DNA of 24,652 nucleotides. It comes from Deltaproteobacteria bacterium (GTDB lineage Bacteria > Desulfobacterota > Desulfobulbia > Desulfobulbales > SURF-16). Made by a program: the position numbers and the translations under genes. The DNA is taken from positions 1 to 24,652 of the forward strand of contig JAOZSN010000022.1 of assembly GCA_029939635.1 (NCBI GenBank), read 5' to 3'. Of the stretch, positions 1 to 6,945 are shown in pieces. Positions within the stretch are counted from its first letter, which is position 1, and each line of letters opens with the position of its first letter. The notes under the pieces are model-generated. The model did not search any database. It worked only from the letters and a program-made list of their open reading frames with translations, and was not told the origin of the DNA.

Positions 1-174
1 GATCTGAATCGCCACGCCGACATTTCGGAATAGGCTCGGTTTCGGTCGGCAATCGGAAGTGCGAAAAGAAAAGCCCTTAGGATTCTTCATCTTTCTGAGC
101 CAATAACTCGAAGTGCGTGTTCCTCATAATCCCTCCGTTTCCTGATCAGCCAGTTCAAATATTCTGACAAGCCC

Positions 175-205
175 TGTAGGTCGGATTAACGGAGCGTAAT
201 TCGAC
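175..205. repeat. REP-like palindromic element
   Basis: A 9-bp stem (GTCGGATTA at 180-188 pairing with TAATTCGAC at 197-205, one G-T wobble) encloses an 8-nt loop and is preceded by TGTAG. It resembles the dispersed intergenic palindromes of the form 'GTAGGTCGGATTA...TAATCCGAC' that I know from many proteobacterial genomes. It sits four bases beyond the stop codon of the minus-strand PilZ gene. Whether it is repeated elsewhere in this genome cannot be seen from one window. Confidence 0.5.
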
Positions 206-208
206 GGG

Positions 209-487
209 TCACCTTAAATGAGTGCTATTCGGTACTGACCTCTTTGTTCTTTCAGCTATAGTAGTAAGGGTGTATATTTTCCCGGCAGAATTCTTGGCCT
301 GAATAGCTGGTTTTACCAAATTTACAGAAAATGACTTAGCAGGCCAACGAACCCCTGCAACATGACTGAATGACAATCCCTTCAGACTCATATCAATGAT
401 CTCACCCGAGGCCTCTGTACAAAAAACAAGGGCGCTATCCTCTATCCGAAATCGTTCTTTTGTGCGTCGCTCAACCTGCAATTCCAT
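209..487 (-). CDS. Short PilZ-domain protein (probable c-di-GMP receptor, C-terminus possibly truncated)
   Basis: This 92-residue protein carries both c-di-GMP contact motifs of the PilZ family: RxxxR at residues 8-12 (RTKER) and DxSxxG at residues 32-37 (DMSLKG). They are followed by beta-strand-like sequence. The ATG has a good upstream Shine-Dalgarno sequence (GAGAGG about six bases away). PilZ domains usually run to about 100 residues or more. The last ~15 residues here do not look like a PilZ C-terminal strand, and the stop falls right beside a REP-like hairpin, so the 3' end may have been lost by rearrangement. No enzymatic domain is attached, so it would act as a stand-alone cytoplasmic receptor. 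The family assignment rests on motifs I can see; the truncation is inference. Confidence 0.65.
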   Translation of the reverse strand: MELQVERRTKERFRIEDSALVFCTEASGEIIDMSLKGLSFSHVAGVRWPAKSFSVNLVKPAIQAKNSAGKIYTLTTIAERTKRSVPNSTHLR

Positions 488-1027
488 GAAACACCTCTCA
501 CCTAGTTCCTAATTCCAAAGCAACTTATATCTAAGTTTTTTTGACCAGGGAAACATAGACATCAACTTTAAAAACAAACACCAAAAAGAACCTAGGGAAT
601 GATAGGCGCAAGAGTATAATTTTGTCAAAAGAAAATTTGCCCGTGGCAAAAATAAGAGACATCCAAAACGCTAAAGACACTTCCCATCAGAGCAAAACCT
701 CATTAATAAAATGAATCACTATTCATAAATGTAAAATAGACTTGACAGCATGATGATTGTATGATTTTGTGCTCGTCGCAGGGCGTGTATAAGCGTTCAT
801 TGAATTGTTGAAATTCTAATTTTCACAAAAGCTTACTGCTCTAACGCCGTTTCCTATTTAGGCCGTTAGTTGGTAGCTTTTTTTAAAGTAAATATTGCAG
901 TTAGATTTGTTAATTTTATTGCCGGTCAACTGAGCGAAAACAGATATAGAGTACGGTACGTTTTCACCTTACTCTGCTCCTTGAATTCAATCAGCTAGCT
1001 AGTCGGCACTACAGAGGGAGAGATATA
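488..1027. other. 540 bp non-coding region between divergent PilZ and Fe-S genes
   Basis: No convincing reading frame is present on either strand. The region is AT-rich and must hold the promoters of both flanking genes. A 14-bp palindrome (TGAAT, 4-nt spacer, ATTCA) at 712-725 has the 5-4-5 geometry of CRP/FNR-type operators but does not match a consensus I can name. I could not identify a convincing -35/-10 pair. A purine-rich Shine-Dalgarno (AGAGGGAG, 1012-1019) precedes the downstream ATG. Confidence 0.6.
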
Positions 1028-1801
1028 ATGAAAGTTGATGATCTGCAGGTTGATGATCTGGAAAAGCTTAAAAACGAAGGTACAGAGAATCTTCCTTCCA
1101 ATGAAAGGCGGCGTTTCCTCCAGTTTGGCCTCACCGTAACAGGTGTCTTTTTAGGGGGCTCTGTCCTGTCGCTGACTTCTGCCCAAACAGCTCGTGGCGC
1201 TATGGGCGGCATGGCTCCGGCAACTAAATTCCCCTACAAACCTCATTATACCATGGTCATGCGTCAGAACCGTTGTGTTGACTGTGAGCTGTGTAAAGAG
1301 GCCTGTACAAAAACAAATCATGTTCCGTCCTACGGCTACAGAACTACTATTCTTGAACGTGAACGCGCCATTGGTCCAGATAGCACTGAGCGCATCTTCA
1401 TGCCTGTACTTTGTAACCAATGTAACCGTCCCCCCTGTGTCCGCGTCTGCCCCACCACAGCTACTTTTAAGGACAAGACCACTGGCATCGTTATGATGGA
1501 TTATAAACGCTGCATTGGTTGCAAGACCTGTATGGCAGCCTGTCCTTATAATGCTCGCTATTTCCATGAGGAAAGACGTGCCATTGATAAATGTAACTTC
1601 TGCGTTGACACCAAGCTAAAAGAGAGCGGCGGCAAAATTACTGCTTGTGCCGAGGCGTGTCCTGCTAATGTTCGTGTATTCGGTGACTTGACTGACCCCA
1701 CCAGCGAGGCCTATAAACTTATCCATTCCCCAGAGAAGGTAGTTTGGGTACTTCGTCCTGAAGCAGGTGCTCTACCTAACGTCTTCTACATGAATGACTA
1801 A
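1028..1801 (+). CDS. Tat-exported 4x[4Fe-4S] electron-transfer subunit (NrfC/PsrB/CbcT-like)
   Basis: The 257-residue protein starts with a hydrophilic stretch and then a twin-arginine signal (RRRFLQ, residues 27-32) plus a hydrophobic h-region, so it should be exported folded to the periplasm. Four cysteine quartets follow the plan of the DMSO-reductase-type ferredoxin subunit: C83/86/89/93, C129/132/137/141, C162/165/168/172 and C189/192/207/211. That is ligation for four [4Fe-4S] clusters. Family members wire a quinone-interacting NrfD protein to a periplasmic partner. There is no molybdopterin subunit nearby; the next gene is a multiheme cytochrome and an NrfD gene lies further downstream. 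This favours a Cbc4/DsrO-like role in menaquinone:cytochrome electron transfer over a reductase role. A purine-rich RBS supports this start. The substrate is not deducible. Confidence 0.88.
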   Translation: MKVDDLQVDDLEKLKNEGTENLPSNERRRFLQFGLTVTGVFLGGSVLSLTSAQTARGAMGGMAPATKFPYKPHYTMVMRQNRCVDCELCKEACTKTNHVPSYGYRTTILERERAIGPDSTERIFMPVLCNQCNRPPCVRVCPTTATFKDKTTGIVMMDYKRCIGCKTCMAACPYNARYFHEERRAIDKCNFCVDTKLKESGGKITACAEACPANVRVFGDLTDPTSEAYKLIHSPEKVVWVLRPEAGALPNVFYMND

Positions 1802-1935
1802 GGCAAAACCCACGAATACATAATGCAATGAAAGTCTCTCCTACCTAATCTAAGTAGCGAGGGGCTTATCATAAATAATATTGTCTGGAGTGAGCCGTTG
1901 CCACTTCAGCTCAATAGGTCTGGAGATTGAGAACA

Positions 1936-2634
1936 ATGGAACAAGAGAACAAGACAATGAAGAAGTTATTGGTCGGTGCACTCAGTGGCATGCTCTGTAT
2001 TGGCCTTTGCGCTGCAACAGCAAGTCTGGCATCAGAAGCTCAAAAAGGTGGTGTAGTCATTCACAGCCATGGCAATACGAAGATCATTGCAGAAAAGCCT
2101 GTCCAATACATGTTTAGCCATACTCTTCATTTTGGTCAACTGGACTTAAGCTGTGATAGTTGTCACCCTGATGTTTTTGAAAAGAAACGTGGTGCTGCAA
2201 AAGCTAAGGGTGATTACACCATGAAATCCCTGGCAGAAGGGCAATACTGTGGTGTGTGTCATGATGGTGACATGGCATTTGCGACAAATACGCAATGCTC
2301 TAGCTGCCATAGTGCCCCAGAAAAAGATATCATGTACTTCAATAAGCCTGTTAAATCTGTTGTCTTCTCACATAATGCCCATATCGACATGGGTCTTGAA
2401 TGTGAATCCTGTCATAACGAGAATGGCTTTGAGATGAGATCTGGCGCTACTGAAGAAAACGCAGAAGCATTTACCATGCAGGCGCTGTATGACGGCAAGT
2501 ATTGTGGCTCTTGTCATAATGGCGATGACGCCTTTGCCTCAAATACCCGTTGCACTGTCTGTCACATTGGCGTTAAAGGTTTTGATCGCCTCCATGGTGG
2601 ACCAGCTACTACCGGTCATGGCGGCGGACATTAA
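1936..2634 (+). CDS. Periplasmic hexaheme c7-type cytochrome with two tandem triheme domains (CbcS-like)
   Basis: The 232-residue protein has a Sec signal peptide (MKK start of the n-region, hydrophobic core, probable cleavage near ASLA/SEA) and six CxxCH heme c motifs at residues 73, 105, 121, 156, 190 and 206. The motifs form two similar triheme units (about 59-125 and 143-210). Each begins with FSHxxH, supplying candidate distal histidine ligands, and each contains a GxxCGxCHxGxxAF segment, as in cytochrome c7-like domains. A His/Gly-rich tail ends the protein. It follows the Fe-S gene by 134 bp and precedes a terminator, so the two probably share a transcript. The likely role is accepting electrons from, or donating them to, the Fe-S subunit. 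The start is uncertain: the ATG at 1936 has GGAG 10 bases upstream, while the ATG at 1957 gives a compact signal peptide with a poorer RBS. Confidence 0.88.
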   Translation: MEQENKTMKKLLVGALSGMLCIGLCAATASLASEAQKGGVVIHSHGNTKIIAEKPVQYMFSHTLHFGQLDLSCDSCHPDVFEKKRGAAKAKGDYTMKSLAEGQYCGVCHDGDMAFATNTQCSSCHSAPEKDIMYFNKPVKSVVFSHNAHIDMGLECESCHNENGFEMRSGATEENAEAFTMQALYDGKYCGSCHNGDDAFASNTRCTVCHIGVKGFDRLHGGPATTGHGGGH

Positions 2635-2771
2635 GCCGTTGACTATGTACTATAGCTCATCGCACATGAATCGATACTGTTCAAGATTGGCAACACTTTG
2701 AAAGTACGACAATAAAGCAATCTAACAGGTATCAGTTTATGTACTACGAACTATAGCTATTATCTTTGTTA

Positions 2772-2812
2772 TGGTCAACTTTGGAATACTTCCAAAGTTG
2801 ACCAAGTTTTTT
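2772..2812 (+). terminator. Strong rho-independent terminator after the cytochrome gene
   Basis: A perfect 15-bp stem (2772-2786 with 2790-2804) around the 3-nt loop TAC is followed within two bases by a run of six T. This is a textbook intrinsic terminator on the plus strand. It ends the Fe-S/cytochrome transcript and separates it from the NrfD gene. Confidence 0.9.
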
Positions 2813-2984
2813 CTTCTCCCACCTCCCCTCTTTTTCCCAAACTCCTTCCCAATAACATTCCGCTGTCCTAAAAATTACACATGGATAGTTTCATGTTTCC
2901 CCGGAAACCTATACTTTCTCGTTACCCCCCTCCATCACACCACCTTTAATTCTACCAACTACGATAACTTCACCAAACAGATTT

Positions 2985-3182
2985 TCAACACTCCATACTA
3001 TCCAGAACCGTAGACAACTCATCGAAAGCAGACAGCCTCATTCTATTGCCTTCCCCTTTAATATCAGAACTATACGGCAGCGTATACTTTTCCATCCACT
3101 CATCCCATCTTGCCCCCTGAAACACCTTTTCACAGCTCAGCTTTCCCAAAAGGGCGTAGGCGCAAAATTGGTATTCAGACAA
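2985..3182 (-). CDS. Possible small protein of 65 residues, TTG start
   Basis: The reading frame begins with TTG preceded by an excellent Shine-Dalgarno (AGGAGG, five-base spacing) and ends with TGA after 65 codons. It lies on the G-rich strand of an otherwise empty spacer. The product has no signal peptide or membrane segment, is fairly acidic and has several cysteines. I recognise no family. The RBS is the main argument for it; the unusual start codon and isolated position argue against. It could equally be a remnant. Confidence 0.28.
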   Translation of the reverse strand: MSEYQFCAYALLGKLSCEKVFQGARWDEWMEKYTLPYSSDIKGEGNRMRLSAFDELSTVLDSMEC

Positions 3183-3421
3183 CCATACCTCCTTTTACCA
3201 CCAAAAAACTACCTCTAAACAAGCAAACTTACCCTTGCAATAGCCATACAAACGACAGAAAAGAAGAATTATGCGCCCTCAATTATCCAACAATGAACCA
3301 TTAGTCGCCCAAATCTTATTATTCATACAAACCCAGACAATCATACTAGCATATAAATACAGAGGTCTAACTTAGCAAAACCACGTTTCCAGGGGAGGTT
3401 AACAGATCTGTAGAATTTATA

Positions 3422-3446
3422 ATGCCGCACATCACATGTGTGGCAT
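3422..3446. promoter_or_regulatory. 25-bp palindrome upstream of the nrfD-like gene (candidate operator)
   Basis: ATGCCGCACAT and ATGTGTGGCAT form 11-bp arms around a 3-nt centre with a single mismatch (G opposite T). It lies about 170 bp upstream of the nrfD-like start. An octamer from its right arm, TGTGTGGC, recurs at 3512-3519, exactly 75 bp away. No T-run follows, so it is not a terminator. A regulator site is the likeliest reading, and the MerR-type regulator downstream is one candidate ligand. Confidence 0.4.
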
Positions 3447-3532
3447 AACCGTTGCACATACAACATAATAATTAACTCGCAGACTATTTACAGGTGCACC
3501 CCCTAGACACTTGTGTGGCTGTACCAATTTTT

Positions 3533-3561
3533 TTCACTGGCCTCTTATGAGTTACAATAAT
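3533..3561 (+). promoter_or_regulatory. Possible sigma-70-type promoter for the nrfD-like gene
   Basis: TTCACT (3533-3538) and AATAAT (3556-3561) are separated by 17 bases, about 55 bp upstream of the start codon. Both hexamers deviate from consensus. It fits the need for a separate promoter after the terminator at 2772-2812. Confidence 0.3.
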
Positions 3562-3615
3562 GCTCTCACCAGACACCAGTGATACTTTTAATACTTTTTG
3601 AAGGAGGAGTAGAAA

Positions 3616-4803
3616 ATGGCTAACGGACTATCTTTGGCTGCCATTGCTGAGCCAAAAGTTGCAACCCCAAAGCTTAACACCTACACAGGGATCTTAGCCC
3701 TGCTTGCAGCTATCGGTATCGGGCTTGGGCTGTACGGTTTCTTTGCTGGACACCATAATGTCTACAACAACACCAGGGAGATGCCATGGGGCCTCCTTAT
3801 TTCAACCTATGCCTTTTGCGCAATTACTTCTACAGGCCTCTGCGTACTAGCCGCCATCAGCCACATCTACGGCGGCACTAAACTAGCACCACTGGCCAAC
3901 CGCATGGTCTGGTTATCCTTAATCACTATTATTGGTGGTTTTGCAGTTATTGGCATGGAAATTGAGAATCCATGGCGGATGGCTATCTACAACATCATTA
4001 CCCCCAACCTGACCTCCAACATCTGGTGGATGGGTACCTTGTACGGGATGGCTGTAGGCATGATGATTCTTGAATTTTATCTCATCCTTACGAAAGAGTA
4101 CAAATGGGCCATAGTTCTCGGTGTTATTGGTGCCTTGGCTGAGATGGCAGCAAACACTAACCTTGGTTCAGTATTTGCCTCTCTTGCTGCTCATCCCTTT
4201 TGGTTTGGCGCACAGATTCCGATCTACTTCCTTGGCTGTGCCTTTCTTTCTGGTGCTGCTGCTACTGTTATGTTTACCTTTCTCGCCTTTAGAATGCGCG
4301 GACGTGAAATTGATGAAGATACCATGACTGCCTTCCAGACCGGTGGCAAGATCATGGCCTTGGCTCTGTTACTCATTGCCATCTCTACTGCCTGGCGCTA
4401 CATCAACCTGATGAGTGGTGGCGCAGAACAGGCTCGTCTCGGTGCACTGACCCTGATCAATGGACCTTTGGCCTTTAACTTTTGGGTCTTTGAGATCATG
4501 ATTGGAATGATCTTCCCCTTAGGTCTTTTAGTAATGACCAAATTCAAAAGTGCTCCAGCAATGGCTTTCTCTGCCTTTATGATTTTGGTTGGCATGTTTA
4601 TCTCTCGCTACGACATGGTTGTTGCAGGACAATTACCTCCTGTATTAGGCAAGTTTGATGACAACCTGCCTTCCCTGTTTACCTACGTACCTTCCCTCAT
4701 GGAGATCATGGTAACTATCGGTGGATTGTCTATAGTTGGTGCTGCCTTCTTGCTCGGTGAGCGTTTCTTTGGCCGTGCCTTTGATGACCATGGCAGTCAT
4801 TAA
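3616..4803 (+). CDS. NrfD/PsrC-family quinone-interacting membrane subunit (CbcU/DsrP-like)
   Basis: This 395-residue, very hydrophobic protein has roughly ten membrane helices with short loops. It matches the NrfD (polysulfide reductase) family in size and character. Family members exchange electrons with menaquinol in the cytoplasmic membrane and pass them to a Tat-exported four-cluster Fe-S subunit, such as the one encoded at 1028. Charged residues lie in the helices or helix ends (for example the EIENPWR segment near residue 116 and RYD near 335). A strong RBS (AAGGAGGAG) precedes the ATG. Together with the Fe-S and hexaheme subunits it would form a Cbc4-type complex. It is not adjacent to its presumed partners: a terminator and ~980 bp intervene. 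No catalytic subunit is seen, so direction and partner are inference. Confidence 0.85.
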   Translation: MANGLSLAAIAEPKVATPKLNTYTGILALLAAIGIGLGLYGFFAGHHNVYNNTREMPWGLLISTYAFCAITSTGLCVLAAISHIYGGTKLAPLANRMVWLSLITIIGGFAVIGMEIENPWRMAIYNIITPNLTSNIWWMGTLYGMAVGMMILEFYLILTKEYKWAIVLGVIGALAEMAANTNLGSVFASLAAHPFWFGAQIPIYFLGCAFLSGAAATVMFTFLAFRMRGREIDEDTMTAFQTGGKIMALALLLIAISTAWRYINLMSGGAEQARLGALTLINGPLAFNFWVFEIMIGMIFPLGLLVMTKFKSAPAMAFSAFMILVGMFISRYDMVVAGQLPPVLGKFDDNLPSLFTYVPSLMEIMVTIGGLSIVGAAFLLGERFFGRAFDDHGSH

Positions 4804-4832
4804 GAAGTAAAAACAACTTGTCTGATGATGCT

Positions 4833-4865
4833 TCAGGGCAGTTTGTGTATCACAAGCTGCCCTGA
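4833..4865 (+). promoter_or_regulatory. Long stem-loop between the nrfD-like gene and merR-type gene
   Basis: A 9-bp stem (TCAGGGCAG with CTGCCCTGA), one T-G wobble and a further 5-bp stem (TTGTG with CACAA) enclose a 3-nt loop: 15 stacked pairs in total. No T-run follows, so it is a poor terminator. It sits just upstream of the merR ribosome binding site. It could stabilise the 3' end of the upstream message, attenuate read-through or tune regulator expression. Confidence 0.55.
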
Positions 4866-4897
4866 CTGTGACAACGTCAATAAAGGAATTATACATC

Positions 4898-5266
4898 ATG
4901 CTCTCTGACGACAAACCAGTCTACACCATTGGGGTAGCCGCCAAAATGCTTGAGGTGCATCCTCGTACCTTGCGAATATATGAAAAAGAAGGGCTGATTA
5001 AGCCCTATCGCAAGGGCAAATGGCGTTACTTCACCATGGATGATATAAAATGGATAGAATGCATGCGCAGCATGATCCATGAGCAAGGCATTTCTATTGC
5101 CGCCATCAAAAAGCTGCTGCAGTACACACCATGTTGGAATATTACAGAATGTTCTTTTGAAAAACGTAAACAGTGTACCGCTTTCATGTCTAACGGTATG
5201 GTGCCTCGTAAGATTGAGGTAACCCAGCCAAGCAGAAAAATAGCCAATCTTTCAGAGCATGGCTAA
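4898..5266 (+). CDS. MerR-family transcriptional regulator with C-terminal cysteine cluster
   Basis: The 122-residue protein has an N-terminal MerR winged helix-turn-helix (about residues 8-75), including the TLRIYEKEGLI segment and the RYFTMDDI wing. A short dimerisation helix follows. After the helix come three cysteines, C79, C85 and C93, in the arrangement CWxxxxC...C, which could bind a metal or an Fe-S cluster or sense redox state. It lies 94 bp downstream of the nrfD-like gene on the same strand and probably regulates it or itself. I chose the ATG at 4898 because AAAGGAA sits nine bases upstream; a GTG thirty bases earlier lacks an RBS. HspR-like regulators share the fold, but the Cys pattern differs from MerR mercury sensors. 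The ligand is unknown. Confidence 0.82.
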   Translation: MLSDDKPVYTIGVAAKMLEVHPRTLRIYEKEGLIKPYRKGKWRYFTMDDIKWIECMRSMIHEQGISIAAIKKLLQYTPCWNITECSFEKRKQCTAFMSNGMVPRKIEVTQPSRKIANLSEHG

Positions 5267-5313
5267 AAAAAGGCAGAATACAGGGAATTATTCCTCCTCT
5301 TTTGCCTTTTTTT
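5265..5313. terminator. Bidirectional terminator between convergent merR-type and HNH genes
   Basis: Seven A plus GGCA (5265-5275) pairs with TGCC plus seven T (5303-5313), enclosing a smaller GGAAT/ATTCC hairpin. The A-run and T-run serve both strands. The stem begins at the last two bases of the merR stop codon. It should end transcription of merR (+) and of the uvrD-folC-HNH cluster (-). Confidence 0.75.
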
Positions 5314-5327
5314 CTTCTGACTTTGGC

Positions 5328-5636
5328 CTACTTGTCTTCTGACTCCCCTAGCCCAGCCATATACTCCTCCCACTCCATGGGTAGGAGATTTTTTTTCTTA
5401 TTATTGCACTCTTTACATGCCGGCACGAGATTACCCTTACTGCTGGTTCCACCCCGCCCCAAGGGTTGGAGATGATCCATGGTCAGCTCTTTTGGCTTAA
5501 AATAGCCTTGGCAATAATAACAGGTACAGGCAGATAACTTCGTCTGCCACCAACGACTCTTGCGCAATTTTCTCGCCTTATCACGTTCCTGCCGAATCAC
5601 CGACTCATCAATACCATCAAAATAATAACTATCCAT
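5328..5636 (-). CDS. HNH endonuclease domain protein (McrA-like)
   Basis: This 102-residue cytoplasmic protein has a basic N-terminal half and a C-terminal HNH nuclease fold. C39/C42 and C74/C77 form two CxxC pairs for a structural zinc. DH at 54-55 supplies the catalytic histidine, and a GG-N-C-CN stretch completes the motif. The ATG at 5636 overlaps the folC stop by eight bases and has GGGGAG seven bases upstream, so I prefer it to the 60-base-longer frame that lacks an RBS. It is translationally coupled to folC. Stand-alone HNH proteins of this size cut or nick DNA, but no partner methylase or phage gene is nearby, so its role is unknown. Confidence 0.8.
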   Translation of the reverse strand: MDSYYFDGIDESVIRQERDKARKLRKSRWWQTKLSACTCYYCQGYFKPKELTMDHLQPLGRGGTSSKGNLVPACKECNNKKKNLLPMEWEEYMAGLGESEDK

Positions 5637-6945
5637 TGATAAGCTCCCCAAGGAGATGCTGCCGAGCTGCGCCGACAAGATAGAGCGAACCGGCAACTAG
5701 GATAAGATCTCCGCTAACGGCCCTTTGGCGAGCCAGACCCAGAGCAGCAATAACATCTCCACTGCTACACACATCACCGCTAAAATCACCAGGAAGTGCG
5801 ACTTCAAGCTCTTCAGCCGTGGCTGACCTCTCTGACTCAGGCCGCGTAAAAATCAACACATCACAAAACGGGGCAATGGTGGCCAGGGTTGTATGGATAT
5901 CCTTATCTGCCATAGCCCCCCAGACACAGATGAGCCGATCATAGTTAAATCCATCCTGTAACGCAGACACCAAACTTGCCATACCAGCTGGGTTATGGGC
6001 CCCATCCAGCAAATAATGAAAGCGAGCAGTGACAACACCCTCTTGCACCACCAAACCATCATCATCCTGCCAGAAAGACTCAAGACGCCCAGGCCAGCGC
6101 ACCTGGGGCAACTGACCATGAATAACAGCATCTTCCACCAGAAACCCATGCGCGCCCAAGACCTCAATGGTTGCCAAAGCAAGGGAACTATTCCCCTTTT
6201 GATAATCTCCCCGCATTCCGCAGGTGAGTTGCCCTAGAGAGCGCTGCATACCAGTATAACACCAGCCATCATCATTACTTTCATAGCTAAAGTCACGTCC
6301 TAACAGCTTAAGAGGGGCGCCTAATTCAGCACAACGCCGGACAACCACCTCTCTGCTCACATCTGCCGCCGCCCCAGAGATCAAGGGCACACCCGCCTTA
6401 ATAATTCCAGCCTTTTCAAAGGCCACCTCAGCTAAGGTATTGCCAAGATATGCCTCATGATCCATGCTGACATTAGTAATAACCCCCACCAATGGCGTCA
6501 CCACATTGGTGGCATCCAAACGGCCCCCTAAGCCAACTTCCAAAATTACCAAATCAACCTTTTGCGCAGCAAACCAGAGCAGGGCCAGGGCAGTGGTAAA
6601 TTCAAAATAGGTGATTTGATCCTCACCTAAAGTCTCACGGACCTGCGAGGCATGCTGGGCAAAGGCCTCCTCGCTGATAAACTGCTCATTAATTCGGAAT
6701 CGCTCCCGAACAGAGCTAAGATGAGGGGAGGTAAAAAGCCCAACTCGATAACCGGCCCCGGCTAGAATGGTGAGCAGGTTCATGGCCACCGAGCCCTTGC
6801 CATTGGTTCCAGCCACATGCACAAAGGCCAGCTGCTGGTGAGGATTACCCACCCGCTCAAGAAAAGCAGACATGGAGTCAAGGCCAAGCTTGATCTTAAA
6901 AAATTGGAGATTATCGAGATATTGCCATGCTTGGCTATAGTCCAT
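5629..6945 (-). CDS. folC: Folylpolyglutamate synthase / dihydrofolate synthase
   Basis: The 438-residue protein matches the FolC/Mur-ligase family in length and motifs: the N-terminal FolC signature, the ATP-binding loop GTNGKGS (46-52), the ATPase-core segment with DATNV and the C-terminal Mur-ligase domain with LLDGAHNP. It adds glutamate to folates in the cytoplasm and, in many bacteria, also makes dihydrofolate from dihydropteroate. Its ATG overlaps the upstream helicase stop by one base (TAATG), so the two are translationally coupled; its own stop overlaps the HNH gene. Whether it has both activities cannot be told from sequence alone. Confidence 0.93.
   Translation of the reverse strand: MDYSQAWQYLDNLQFFKIKLGLDSMSAFLERVGNPHQQLAFVHVAGTNGKGSVAMNLLTILAGAGYRVGLFTSPHLSSVRERFRINEQFISEEAFAQHASQVRETLGEDQITYFEFTTALALLWFAAQKVDLVILEVGLGGRLDATNVVTPLVGVITNVSMDHEAYLGNTLAEVAFEKAGIIKAGVPLISGAAADVSREVVVRRCAELGAPLKLLGRDFSYESNDDGWCYTGMQRSLGQLTCGMRGDYQKGNSSLALATIEVLGAHGFLVEDAVIHGQLPQVRWPGRLESFWQDDDGLVVQEGVVTARFHYLLDGAHNPAGMASLVSALQDGFNYDRLICVWGAMADKDIHTTLATIAPFCDVLIFTRPESERSATAEELEVALPGDFSGDVCSSGDVIAALGLARQRAVSGDLILVAGSLYLVGAARQHLLGELING

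Larger units (their letters stand above)
2813..3615. other. ~800 bp spacer, G-poor on the plus strand, between cytochrome terminator and nrfD-like gene
   Basis: No plus-strand gene is credible here. From about 2813 to 3360 the plus strand is strikingly poor in G and rich in C, T and A; some 60-base lines have only two or three G. This differs from the flanking genes. The stretch contains one weak minus-strand candidate (2985-3182). The last ~250 bp before the nrfD-like gene hold a 25-bp palindrome and a possible promoter, listed separately. The remainder may be a decayed insertion or a minus-strand non-coding transcript; neither can be shown. Confidence 0.5.

Noticed and set aside
742..765. 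TTGACA and TATGAT as a promoter for the Fe-S gene
   Set aside because: The two hexamers are only 12 bases apart, far short of the 16-18 needed for a sigma-70-type promoter.
4868..4897. GTG start ten codons upstream for the MerR-type gene
   Set aside because: It has no RBS and overlaps the possible inter-gene hairpin region; the ATG at 4898 has a good RBS and begins close to the MerR fold.
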